Assembly: GCA_036346355.1 (NCBI GenBank) | Contig: CM070580.1 | Span: 66,666,854 to 66,730,853, forward strand | Direction: 5' to 3' | Source of the DNA: Rhipidocladum racemiflorum | Lineage: Eukaryota; Streptophyta; Magnoliopsida; Poales; Poaceae | DNA: 64,000 nucleotides | Part shown: piece after piece, positions 1 to 8,027 of the stretch | Layout of the letters: the number at the start of each line of letters is the position of its first letter | Numbering within the stretch: position 1 is the first letter of the stretch | The notes under the pieces: generated by a model | Told to the model about the DNA's origin: nothing | What the model saw: only the letters and a program-made list of their open reading frames with translations | Databases searched by the model: none | Made by a program: the position numbers and the translations under genes

Positions 1-380
1 CTCGCCCTTCTCCCCGTTATATAGGCCGGGGGGTACTATTGGTTTTTAAGAAAAAGAGGAGAAGACTGTGCTACTGGTCGCCCAAAAGTTGCGGGCTGAC
101 GGGACCGGTTGCCGTCTCCTCCTGCTCGCCGTGGGTCGCCGTGGCCGCCGCGCCGCCCGTCATAAATATGAGGGTCGGGGACTTGTGCCGCGACGCCATC
201 ACCATTATGGCCAGCATTTAATGCGCCCGATATGCAATAAATGCTGTCGCTTCTCTTGGAAATCGGAGGCCCGGTCGTGGCGTCGGACCGAGCCAATGAT
301 CGTGTAGGTGGGCTTCGACTGCCTGGGTCGGCCGCTTCGCCGTGGGCCGCTGGGGGTACCCATGGTACTGGTAATCGTCA
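1..380 (-). repeat. 3' LTR of element A, partial
   Basis: This matches the complete LTR at 13066-13448 and ends with the same ...GTAATCGTCA, which on the minus strand is the LTR start TGACGATTAC. It includes the plus-strand text GTTATATA at 16-23, a minus-strand TATA box. The rest of the LTR lies to the left of the window. Confidence 0.93.
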
Positions 381-396
381 GTAGCCCCCGAGCCCC
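381..396 (-). other. Polypurine tract of element A
   Basis: On the minus strand this reads GGGGCTCGGGGGCTAC directly before the LTR start TGACGATT. It is the expected priming site for plus-strand DNA synthesis. Confidence 0.75.
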
Positions 397-1075
397 TGGG
401 CGGGTCGGAGAGATGCCCGGGGGTTTACCTGATCGAAGGTAGCTGCCGACCTAGGGGTCAGCGACGCTTGGTCGGCGCAATTGCCGGCATTGACGCGTGC
501 CAAAGGCCCGGTGCGTGGCGCACCCGGTGGTGTAGTCCGAGCCCCGAGCCGGTCGGAGAGCCGGTCGGGGTTTAGCCCGATCGGAGACTACCGCGACCGG
601 AAGTCGGCGACGCTGGCTGGCAGCCGGGCAGCCGCTGCCTGAAGAAGAGCCCGGTGCAAGGCGAAGCACCCGGTGGTGTAGCTCTGCCCCGAGCGGTCGG
701 AGAGCCGATTGGGGTTTAGCTTGATCGGAGACTACCGCATGAACCAGGTCGGCGACGCTGGCTGGCGCGCGCCGGCTGGGCAACCGTGTCTGAAGAAGGG
801 CCCGGGTGCGCGCGAGCGCACCCGGTGGGTGTAGCCCCCGAGCCCCCGAGCGGGTCGGAGAGCCGGTCGGGGGTTTAGCCCGGTCGGAGACGGCCGCGGA
901 CCCGGAGGTCGGCGACGCTCGGTCGGCGCGACTGCTGGGCAGCTGTGCCTGAAAAAAGAGCCCGGGTGCGCGCGAGCGCACCCGGTGGGTGTAGCCCCCG
1001 AGCCCCCGAGCGGGTCGGAGAGCCGGTCGGGGGTTTAGCCCGGTTCGGACTCTAACAGGCCACGGTGTACGTGGG
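381..1075. repeat. Tandem repeats in the 3' UTR of A, about 150-160 bp, five units
   Basis: The anchor gtag(c)ccccgag recurs near 381, 531, 676, 831 and 991, giving spacings of about 145-160 bp. The best pair shares a long block around gcgcgcgagcgcacccggtg followed by gtagcccccgagccccc. Each unit carries a copy of the polypurine-tract-like string found next to the LTR. Outer units are more diverged. Variable tandem repeats in this position are known for Tat-lineage 3' UTRs and have been proposed as seeds of satellite DNA. The reading frames through them are shadows of the repeat. Confidence 0.8.
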
Positions 1076-1824
1076 TCCTTTAGAGCCGGGTGAGCGAACG
1101 CGCGTTTACCTTCGTCGGCTTGAACGCCGTGCTCGTGTGAGCTACTAGCGGGTAATCCGAGTGGAACCTTGGCGGTCCCCCTCGAGGGAGTCCGTTTTCC
1201 AAGCGGACGTAGCTCCCGGCGTGGGCGTCCGACCCGCTGGGGGCGTTCCATAAAAAACCTTTCCTTACTCGATCCCGTGTCGGGCTGCCGGGTCGTTCGC
1301 CGACCCGGAGCGCGGCTGGCCGCTACTCATCGATGAGCTCCGCGGGAGAGTGTGAGGTATGGTCTCGGACGCGGGTCACAGTGAGTGGGTCGTCCGCCAA
1401 CCCATCTAGAGGCCCTCTGGGGGCTCACTGCGACCCGCCCCTCGCTCTTTTTTACGTGTTGGGGCGGCTTTTATTCCAGCTGGCTGGATTCGGCCTTCGT
1501 AACCCACAGCACGGTGCCGGGCCTCGGGTGGGGGCCTGCAGGTCGCTTGCCTTCCCGAGGCCGGGCGGCCCAGTGGGCCGTTTTTATACCTTTCTTCGCG
1601 TGGGGAGCCCTGGCCCATTTATGACCGGCGAAGCCTGCGATGCTGTGCGGCGTGCGGCGCGAGGCGGCTGTCCTGTCGGAGCAATTAATGCTCAGTGGGA
1701 TTTAAATGGGCTGCGGTACGTTACCGGAGTGGTGATCGTGGCGGTAGGCAGACGGTCGGCGACCGCGTCGGCTCGTGCGAAGAGACGGTTGAGTGCAGAG
1801 GCGCGCCTGTTCCTGCCAGGCGCC
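1076..1824. other. Non-coding 3' region of A upstream of the antisense gene
   Basis: I see no supported gene here. The stretch is GC-rich and lies between the tandem repeats and the antisense TATA box, so it would be promoter-proximal sequence for the plus-strand gene and 3' UTR for the minus-strand element RNA. Confidence 0.5.
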
Positions 1825-1832
1825 TATAAAAG
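1825..1832 (+). promoter_or_regulatory. TATA box of antisense gene 1
   Basis: TATAAAAG lies about 141 bp before the first in-frame ATG downstream of it (1966). Transcription would start near 1857, which excludes the upstream in-frame ATG at 1846. Element E has TATAAAAG in the matching place (49233-49240). Confidence 0.65.
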
Positions 1833-1965
1833 ATAAGAGAAGGCGGTGCGGAGGGGGCAAAGCCTTTCGCTCGCGTCTCCTGCAAAAAGAAAGAGAAGGA
1901 AACGCAAGAAAAAGAGAAGAAGCTCCCGGTTTCGCCGCGCCCTGCTCTCCCCTGCGCATTTGGAG

Positions 1966-4900
1966 ATGTCGCTGACCCCGCATTATGCCGCAGCGAGTCG
2001 CTACCTTGGCTTGGAGAGGAGAGAGCTTCTCCCTTCGCGGCCTCAGTCCGGCTGGCGGACGCCGCCGGCCGGGACCGAGGTTCCCGAACTGGGAGACGGG
2101 GAGGTAGTCTCGCTGGCGACTTTCTACGAGCGGGGCTTCGACCTCCCCCTCCACCCGTTCGTCCGGGGGTTGCTGCACTATTACGGAGGTGAAGTTCATC
2201 ACCTGAATCCGAATGGGGTCCTCCGCATCGCGGTCTTCATGACGCTGTGCGAGGCCTTTCTGGGGATTGAACCCCACTGGGGGCTCTGGCGGCATTTCTT
2301 CTTTGCGAGGCCGCCGTCGGACGCCACCGGCCTCCTCGGCGCCCTGGCGATCCAACTGCGCTCCCGCCGCAAGTCGTCCTACATTGACGTGAAGCTGCCG
2401 ACGTCCAACCGGGGGTGGCACGGCGAGTGGTTTTATGTTCGGAACGTTGGCAACAGCGCCCCGGCCTTCAGTGGGAATTTGCCGACGCCGCACCCTCGCT
2501 GGACCTGGGGTCCCGACGCGAGGGACCGGAAGAAGGTGGACGTGATCCTCGAAAAGCTCGCGGACCTGAAGCGGCGGGGCCTGACGGGCGGAGTGGTTCT
2601 CAGGACGTTCGTGGAGAGGCGCATCCAACCCCTCAGGGATCGGCAGCGCCCCATGTTCGAGTACATGGGGCCGACCGACCCTGCAAGGTCGTCGGAGCGG
2701 GAGCTTCCCTCGTCGGAAGTCCTCGCGCGGGTCGCCACTGTCTCCATTGTGGGGGATACCGAGCCAGCGGGCGAGGCGCCTGCGCCGTTCTCGGCGCGTA
2801 ATCCGCAGAACTTGGTACGCCCGGTGGCTCCTACTTGCTTTTGTTTTTCTCCGCTCCTACGCCCCCTTACCCGAGCGTGCTTTTGCAGGGGCTCGGTGGC
2901 ATGATCTCCCGCCCCTGGCTTCCGGGGGAAAAGGAGGCGAGAGCGGCCGCGCGTCTGGAAAAGGAGCAGTGCGACACCGCCCTCCGGGCGGAAAAAGAGG
3001 CCGCGAAAGCCCAGAAAAGAAGAGAGCGTGCGGACCGGGCCGCGCGCGGCGAGGAGGTCTCGGACGAGACGTTGAGTGACAGCGACGAAGAGTCGTTGTC
3101 GAGCGAGGGGGGAGCGGTTGCCGAAGAGGATTCCGGCGACGGCGACGCGGGCTCCAGCCGTGGGGCCGGTGACCATGGTTCCACGGATGAGTCCGCGGGC
3201 GCGAGGTACGTTTTGAGGCGGCGGAGGTCCCTTTCGCCTCCTCGCCGGGGCCCGGCGAAGAGGGCGCGCCAAACGCTGGTCGTTCGCTCCTTTCGGTAAG
3301 CGCCTTGCACGCCCCGTCCATTCCTTTATGATGCTTTTTTCGTACGATCCCTGACCGACCGTTGTGCGCAGGGGGCACACCAGTGTCGGGAGGACGTTGA
3401 GTCCTACTTCGGGGGTGAGGAGCCGCACACTTCCGCCCTTGTCAGCGGAGCCCGCGACGGCAGTCGTCGGGAGCGGGGTTGCCGCAGATGCGCCCCCCGC
3501 GGCAGGGTCAGTTGGCGAAGTGCTGCCGACGGAGGGGGGAGCTCCGGGGCCGTTCTTTGGCGGCAACGCAGTGAGGAAGTTCCGCCGGCCGACGGGTGAA
3601 GTGGCCCGCCGCCGCCGGACGGGCGCTGATCCTCGCGTCTGGCTACATCGGGCGAGAATCTTTGGTGCTCGCCTCCTCATTATCGCCGATCGAGGGAGGC
3701 GGCAGCGTGCCCCGCCACCGGATCGCCGGATTGGCGTGCTCGCGACACCGGTGGGAAGAGCGCTGCCACGCCGCCGGGCAACGCTACCGCCGGACGGTCC
3801 GGTCGCCGGATTGAGCGTCGGCATCGTCAGCCGTAGACGTTCCCGGCTGAGCGGGAAGTCGAAGCGGCCACCGATCCGCCGTCGATTTGGTCGGCCCGAC
3901 CCGGCCGGAGGGCCCGCATTCGTTTTGGACGACGAGGCGGAGCGTGCGGACTGGAATGCCTTGGAGGAGGAAATGGTGAGGGTCCATGCCGACCTTACCC
4001 GAGCTGTTGACGCCATGTCCAGGGCGAAAAAGTCCATCGCTCAGGAGTCCCGCTCGGCCAGATCGGTAAGCCCGACGGGGATCTGTCTTTTGCGGGTTTT
4101 TCGATCGGGGGACGAAGACTAACCGGGCGGGTATTTCGTTTGCAGTGCTTGACAACCCGGGCGGTGGAGAAGTCCATGTTCCTCCGGCGTTTGCACAGCC
4201 GGGGGAGCGCCATCGGGGCAGAGCTGCTTGACGCCCGAAGGGCGCTTGTTGCCGAGCAAGAGAGGGCCGCCACGGCCGGTCAGCGGCTGGGGGAAGTCAC
4301 TGAAGCCTTGCAGGAGGCTCAGCGACTTGCGGAGTCGTTGACCGTCGAGGGAGAGAGGGCCAGGTCGTCCCTGGCGGATGCCGAAGTGGTCAAGACTTCT
4401 GCGGTTCACGCGGAAGAATCCGCTCGGGCGGAGGCCGCCCTCTTCCGAGAGGAATGCGAGTCAGCCCGCAGGGAGGCCGACCGGCTTCGCGGCGAACGGG
4501 ATCTTGCCCGGGGGGAGCTTGCGTCCGAGCGGGAGGCGCGCGGCAAGGTCGAGGAGGAGCTTCGCGCCAAGGAGGCCTCCGTGATCGGTGGGTGGCCGTA
4601 CCCCTTGACGGTTGCCTACGGCGGATGTCTTCTTATGCCGCTTTGTTTTTTCTTTTTTGGGTAGAACTGCGGAGAGACCTTAGCGACATGCTGGAGTCGC
4701 GAAGGGCGGCGGTGGAGCTGCGGGATGCGGCGGTCGAGTCACGAGACTCGGCCCTTGTGGACAAGCGGGTGGCGGAGAGGGAGGCAGCCGACACGTCGGC
4801 CGAGCTGACGGCCCTCCACGTGGCCATTCAAGCCGTCTGTGACCGATTGCTTGGGCTTACTCCGGGTCCCAGCGCCATCTCCGCCATTCTCGGGAGGGTC

Positions 4901-5140
4901 CCGGGGCACGTCGAGGCATCGATGCGGGAGGCGGCGGTGCTCGGCGCCTCCTCGGCCTTGGTTAACACTGTCTCTTACTACGACGGTGTCGATCTTGAGG
5001 CAGTCGGGAGCGGTGTTGCCGCCGATCGGAGCGACGAAGAGGTCGAAGCTTTTTCGGCCCGAGTCGACCCTTGCGCCCAGGAGATCGCCAGTCGGATCTC
5101 GCCGCGGGACATCCTCCACCGGACGGAGGGAGATGATTAG
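1966..5140 (+). CDS. Antisense five-exon gene of element A (gypsy-type 'Transposase_28'-like protein with coiled coil)
   Basis: The gene runs opposite to gag-pol, between integrase and the 3' LTR. Exons are 1966-2814, 2889-3295, 3372-4065, 4146-4587 and 4665-5140 (TAG). The four introns are 74, 76, 80 and 77 nt, all GT...AG, and every junction keeps the frame, giving 955 codons. Exon 1 (residues 1-283) carries the conserved block seen again in element E and resembles the family annotated as putative gypsy-type transposon protein (Transposase_28). Exon 2 is acidic and Ser-rich, then has a basic RRRRSLSPPRRG stretch that could be a nuclear signal. Exon 3 is Pro/Arg/Ala-rich and looks disordered. 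Exons 4-5 (about 651-870) are Glu/Arg/Ala heptad-like coiled coil. Extra sense or antisense ORFs at this place are known for Tat elements; the biochemical role is unknown. The family name is from memory; the exon model is read from the sequence. Confidence 0.82.
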
Positions 5141-6250
5141 TTTTTTGTTTTTCTTTTTGCAAAATGTAATGACTACTTCTTACGAATCCGACCTGTGGGG
5201 TCGTTTTTAAGCCTTTTCTACCTTGTGCTCTCTTCTTTCTGTGAATGGGCAAAGGTACGACCGTAGCTACGGGACCTGTGGAGGTGCCCGGGGAGCGTAG
5301 GTGTTTGCCACTCATGTCTTAGAGAGAACACGGGGTGAGATAGGCGACTTAGCGCGTGTGCTTCGCGGAGAGGGTGCTTTGGAAAAGCGCTTCGCTGTTT
5401 GGCCCTGACTGCCCTCTTCGCGAAGTTTTTTGCTTGGTCGGTTGGGATGCTGACCAAAGTCGGAGTGTTTTGACCGACCAGATTGCTTCTTACTCGGAGG
5501 GCTTGCTTCCCCGCGAAGTGCTGCTTCGGGACCGTAGCCGCGGAGGCGTAGGTCGCAGTACTTTGGGTTGGGGAAGCAGCCGCGAGGCAGATTGCTTGGT
5601 TGGTTGAAACACAACTTACGTCAGCGATCCCCTTCGACGATATCCTAGGTCAGATTGCCCCGACCGAACTCGCTATCTCTTGCTCGGGCAATGTTCTTTT
5701 TTTGCGAAATGCTGTTTAGGAGCCGTAGCCGCGAGGGCGTGGGCCGCGGTACTTGGTTTGAGGAAATTGCCACGAGGGGGGATTACTTAGTCGGTCGGGG
5801 GTTGGCCTAAGATAAGGTAACCTCCTCGCTCGGTCGGGCTGCTGACCAAAAAGTCGGAGGGTCCCGACCGACCTTGGCCTCTTGCTCGAGTAGCCCACCT
5901 CTTCCGCAAAGTGCTACTTCGAAGCCAAGGCCGCGGGGGCGTGGGCCGTAGCATTTTTGGGTCGAGGCGGTTACTGCGAGGAAGGTAGTTCGGCCGGTCG
6001 GGCTACTGACCTAGGTCACCGACCGCCAGGGTCGTGAGCAGCCCCCGAGTGGTGCGTGGGGACTGGAAGTGCAGTCGCCGCGCACCGCTTGAGCGTGCGG
6101 CGGGCGTGTGACAAGGCAAAAAAGGACTTTGAAGATAGGGTTGGATTAACTCGCCTGGAGGGCCGTGCCGCCCTGGGAACTGTCGTCGGACGCTTGGGCT
6201 TCTGCTCCCCAGTGTAACTTGAGGCGCTTAGTCTTTTGTGCCTCCCGTGC
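5141..6250. repeat. Spacer with a degenerate ~197-bp repeat, three units
   Basis: A block (cgaagtgct..tt..gg..ccgtagccgcggaggcgt..gg.cg.agtac) recurs near 5513, 5706 and 5907. The copies also share the following text gggtcg/gggttg and flanking ttggtcggt...ctgacc. A weaker fourth relative lies near 6655-6740, beyond the small antisense gene. No ORF here has recognisable motifs. Its start (5141-5175, T-rich then aaaatgtaatg) is probably the 3' UTR of antisense gene 1. Confidence 0.55.
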
Positions 6251-6257
6251 TGCGGGC

Positions 6258-6265
6258 TATATAAG
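6258..6265 (+). promoter_or_regulatory. TATA box of antisense gene 2
   Basis: TATATAAG lies 39 bp before the ATG at 6304 on the plus strand. With a start site about 25-30 bp downstream this leaves only a very short leader. Confidence 0.5.
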
Positions 6266-6303
6266 CGGGGGCATTGGCGTCGAACGGTCACCCTTCAAGC
6301 GCT

Positions 6304-6567
6304 ATGGCGGACCGGTACGCTCAACTTCGCGAGGAAAATGGCGCCCACCAGGCCTGGCTACGGGAGGTGGCGGAGGCCGAGGCTGCGGCCGTGCGTGAGG
6401 ACGCACGGCGAGTCGGCGTCCTTGTCATGGGTTTTCCCCGGCTGCGGGAGGTGAGGGCGCTGCTGGTGAAAGCGATGGCTGAGGAACGCCGTGCAGTGTC
6501 AGGCTGGCGGGGCGCTCACCAAGATCGCGACGGGGGGTTCGTCCTTGGTTGGGGTGGTGCCCCTTGA
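6304..6567 (+). CDS. Small antisense ORF 2 of element A (87 aa, function unknown)
   Basis: An ATG-initiated ORF of 87 codons begins just below TATATAAG and is followed 3 bp after its TGA by a plant-type AATAAA (6570-6575). The protein is rich in Ala, Arg and Glu and probably helical in its first two thirds (AQLREENGAHQAWLREVAEA). It has no recognisable domain. The frame has an in-frame ATG at 6274, but that lies too close to the TATA box. TATA, ORF and poly(A) signal in order make a short transcription unit plausible. A second small antisense ORF is reported for some Tat-type elements; I cannot say whether this one is homologous. Confidence 0.5.
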   Translation: MADRYAQLREENGAHQAWLREVAEAEAAAVREDARRVGVLVMGFPRLREVRALLVKAMAEERRAVSGWRGAHQDRDGGFVLGWGGAP

Positions 6568-6569
6568 TG

Positions 6570-6575
6570 AATAAA
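6570..6575 (+). terminator. Poly(A) signal AATAAA after antisense ORF 2
   Basis: AATAAA follows the stop codon of the small plus-strand ORF and is followed by a T-rich stretch. It could end that transcript. Confidence 0.4.
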
Positions 6576-6815
6576 GCAGCTTGTGTTTCTTTTCTTCGTC
6601 TCTGCCTTCTTTTTGTCGGGATCTTGTCTTTTCTTTCGTAACCGGAAACAGAAAGTACCGCTTCGGAACCTCTACCCCCGGGGGGAGGTCGCAGTGTTTC
6701 GGGTCGGTAGGGCGAGAGAGTTTTTAAGGGGGAAAATCACTTGGTCGGTTGTCGACCGCTGCTGCTTCTTTGTTTTGCACACTTTTTTGCACGGTACAGA
6801 GAGGGGGGAGGCTCG

Positions 6816-8027
6816 TTACGGATAGAACCTTCTCAACTTCTCTATGTTCCAAGCGTTCGTTAGGCGATTTCCTTTGGCGTCTTTGAGACGGAAGGTGCCG
6901 GGCCGGAGGACTTCCGTGATGGTGAAAGGGCCCTCCCAGGGCGGGGAGAGCTTATGCCTGTCTTTTGCGGACTGGACTTGTCGTAGCACCAGGTCGCCGA
7001 CGTCGAACGATCTGTTGCGAACCAGTCGACTGTGGTATCGGCGCAGAGTTTGCTGATACTTGGCCGAGCGCAGGACTGCGACGTCTCGCGCTTCGTCGAG
7101 TTGGTCGATGTCGTCTTGCTGTGCCTCCAGCCCCCGTGCGTTGTTGTAGTTCTGTATTCTTGGCGCGCCGTACTCGAGGTCGGTCGGTAAGACGGCCTCC
7201 GCTCCGAACACCAAGAAGAATGGTGTAAACCCGGTCGATCGGGTCGGCGTGGTTCGCAGGCTCCAAAGAACGGGAGGTAGCTCGGCGGCCCACCGTCCTG
7301 CGAATTTCTTCAGTCGACTGAAGATTCGCGGCTTGAGTCCTTGAAGGATCATGCCGTTGGCTCGCTCGGCCTGGCCGTTGGCGCGAGGGTGGGCAACCGC
7401 CGCCCAATCGACTCGGATGTTGAAGTCGTCGCAAAACTCGAGGAACTCCTTCCCCGTGAACTGCGTCCCGTTGTCGGTGATGATGGAGTTGGGCACCCCG
7501 AAGCGGTAGACAATATCGCGGAAGAAGCTTGCTGCTTGCGCCGATGTGATCGTTGCCAGCGGCTTGGCTTCTATCCACTTTGTGAATTTGTCCACGGCGA
7601 CGAGTAAGTGAGTGAAGCCCCCGGGCGCTTTCTTGAAGGGTCCGACCAAGTCGAGCCCCCAAACCGCGAAGGGCCACGTGATGGGGATTGTCTGCAGGGC
7701 TTGAGCAGGAAGGTGCGTCTGCCTGGCGAAGAATTGGCATCCTTCGCAGGTGCGGACGATTTGGGTCGCATCTGCTACGGCGGTCGGCCAGTAGAAACCT
7801 TGCCGAAAGGCTTTCCCTACCAGGGACCGCGGCGCGGCATGGTGCCCGCACACCCCGTCGTGGATGTCCAGTAGAAGGTGCTTTCCTTGGTCGGTCGGAA
7901 TGCACTTCTGAAGGATTCCGGACGGGCTCCTTTTGTAGAGGGCACCTTCGATTAGGACAAAAGACTTAGCCCGCCGAGCGAGGCGCCGAGCCTCGGTGGT
8001 ATCGGCGGGGAGCAACCCGTTTGTCAG
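6816..8027 (-). CDS. Integrase domain of element A pol
   Basis: This region inserts the cDNA into the genome. Reading on the minus strand there is an N-terminal His-His-Cys-Cys zinc domain (HDGVCGHH...CEGCQFF). The catalytic core follows with Asp in GLDLVGPF, Asp in IITDNGTQF and Glu in NGQAERANG, so the D,D,E triad is complete. The tail ends NIEKLRRFYP, typical for the Tat lineage, and no chromodomain follows. It is in the same frame as RT-RNase H and is separated from it only by a TGA at 8028-8030. Length is normal for the family and the domain is open throughout, so the ATG at 8015 is a reading-frame start rather than a real initiation site. Confidence 0.92.
   Translation of the reverse strand: MTNGLLPADTTEARRLARRAKSFVLIEGALYKRSPSGILQKCIPTDQGKHLLLDIHDGVCGHHAAPRSLVGKAFRQGFYWPTAVADATQIVRTCEGCQFFARQTHLPAQALQTIPITWPFAVWGLDLVGPFKKAPGGFTHLLVAVDKFTKWIEAKPLATITSAQAASFFRDIVYRFGVPNSIITDNGTQFTGKEFLEFCDDFNIRVDWAAVAHPRANGQAERANGMILQGLKPRIFSRLKKFAGRWAAELPPVLWSLRTTPTRSTGFTPFFLVFGAEAVLPTDLEYGAPRIQNYNNARGLEAQQDDIDQLDEARDVAVLRSAKYQQTLRRYHSRLVRNRSFDVGDLVLRQVQSAKDRHKLSPPWEGPFTITEVLRPGTFRLKDAKGNRLTNAWNIEKLRRFYP

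Noticed and set aside
381..1075. CRISPR-like repeats
   Set aside because: Units are diverged, 145-160 bp long and contiguous, without unique spacers; this is a plant retrotransposon UTR.
451..1251. Minus-strand open frame of 266 codons
   Set aside because: It runs through the 150-bp tandem repeats and shows only repeat-derived Arg/Pro/Ala-rich text.
2433..4037. Minus-strand open frame of 534 codons
   Set aside because: It overlaps exons 1-3 of the plus-strand antisense gene, has no motifs, is rich in Arg/Pro/Gly and exists because of high GC content.
6952..7905. Second long minus-strand frame of 317 codons over integrase
   Set aside because: It is a shifted shadow of the integrase frame, which carries all catalytic motifs.
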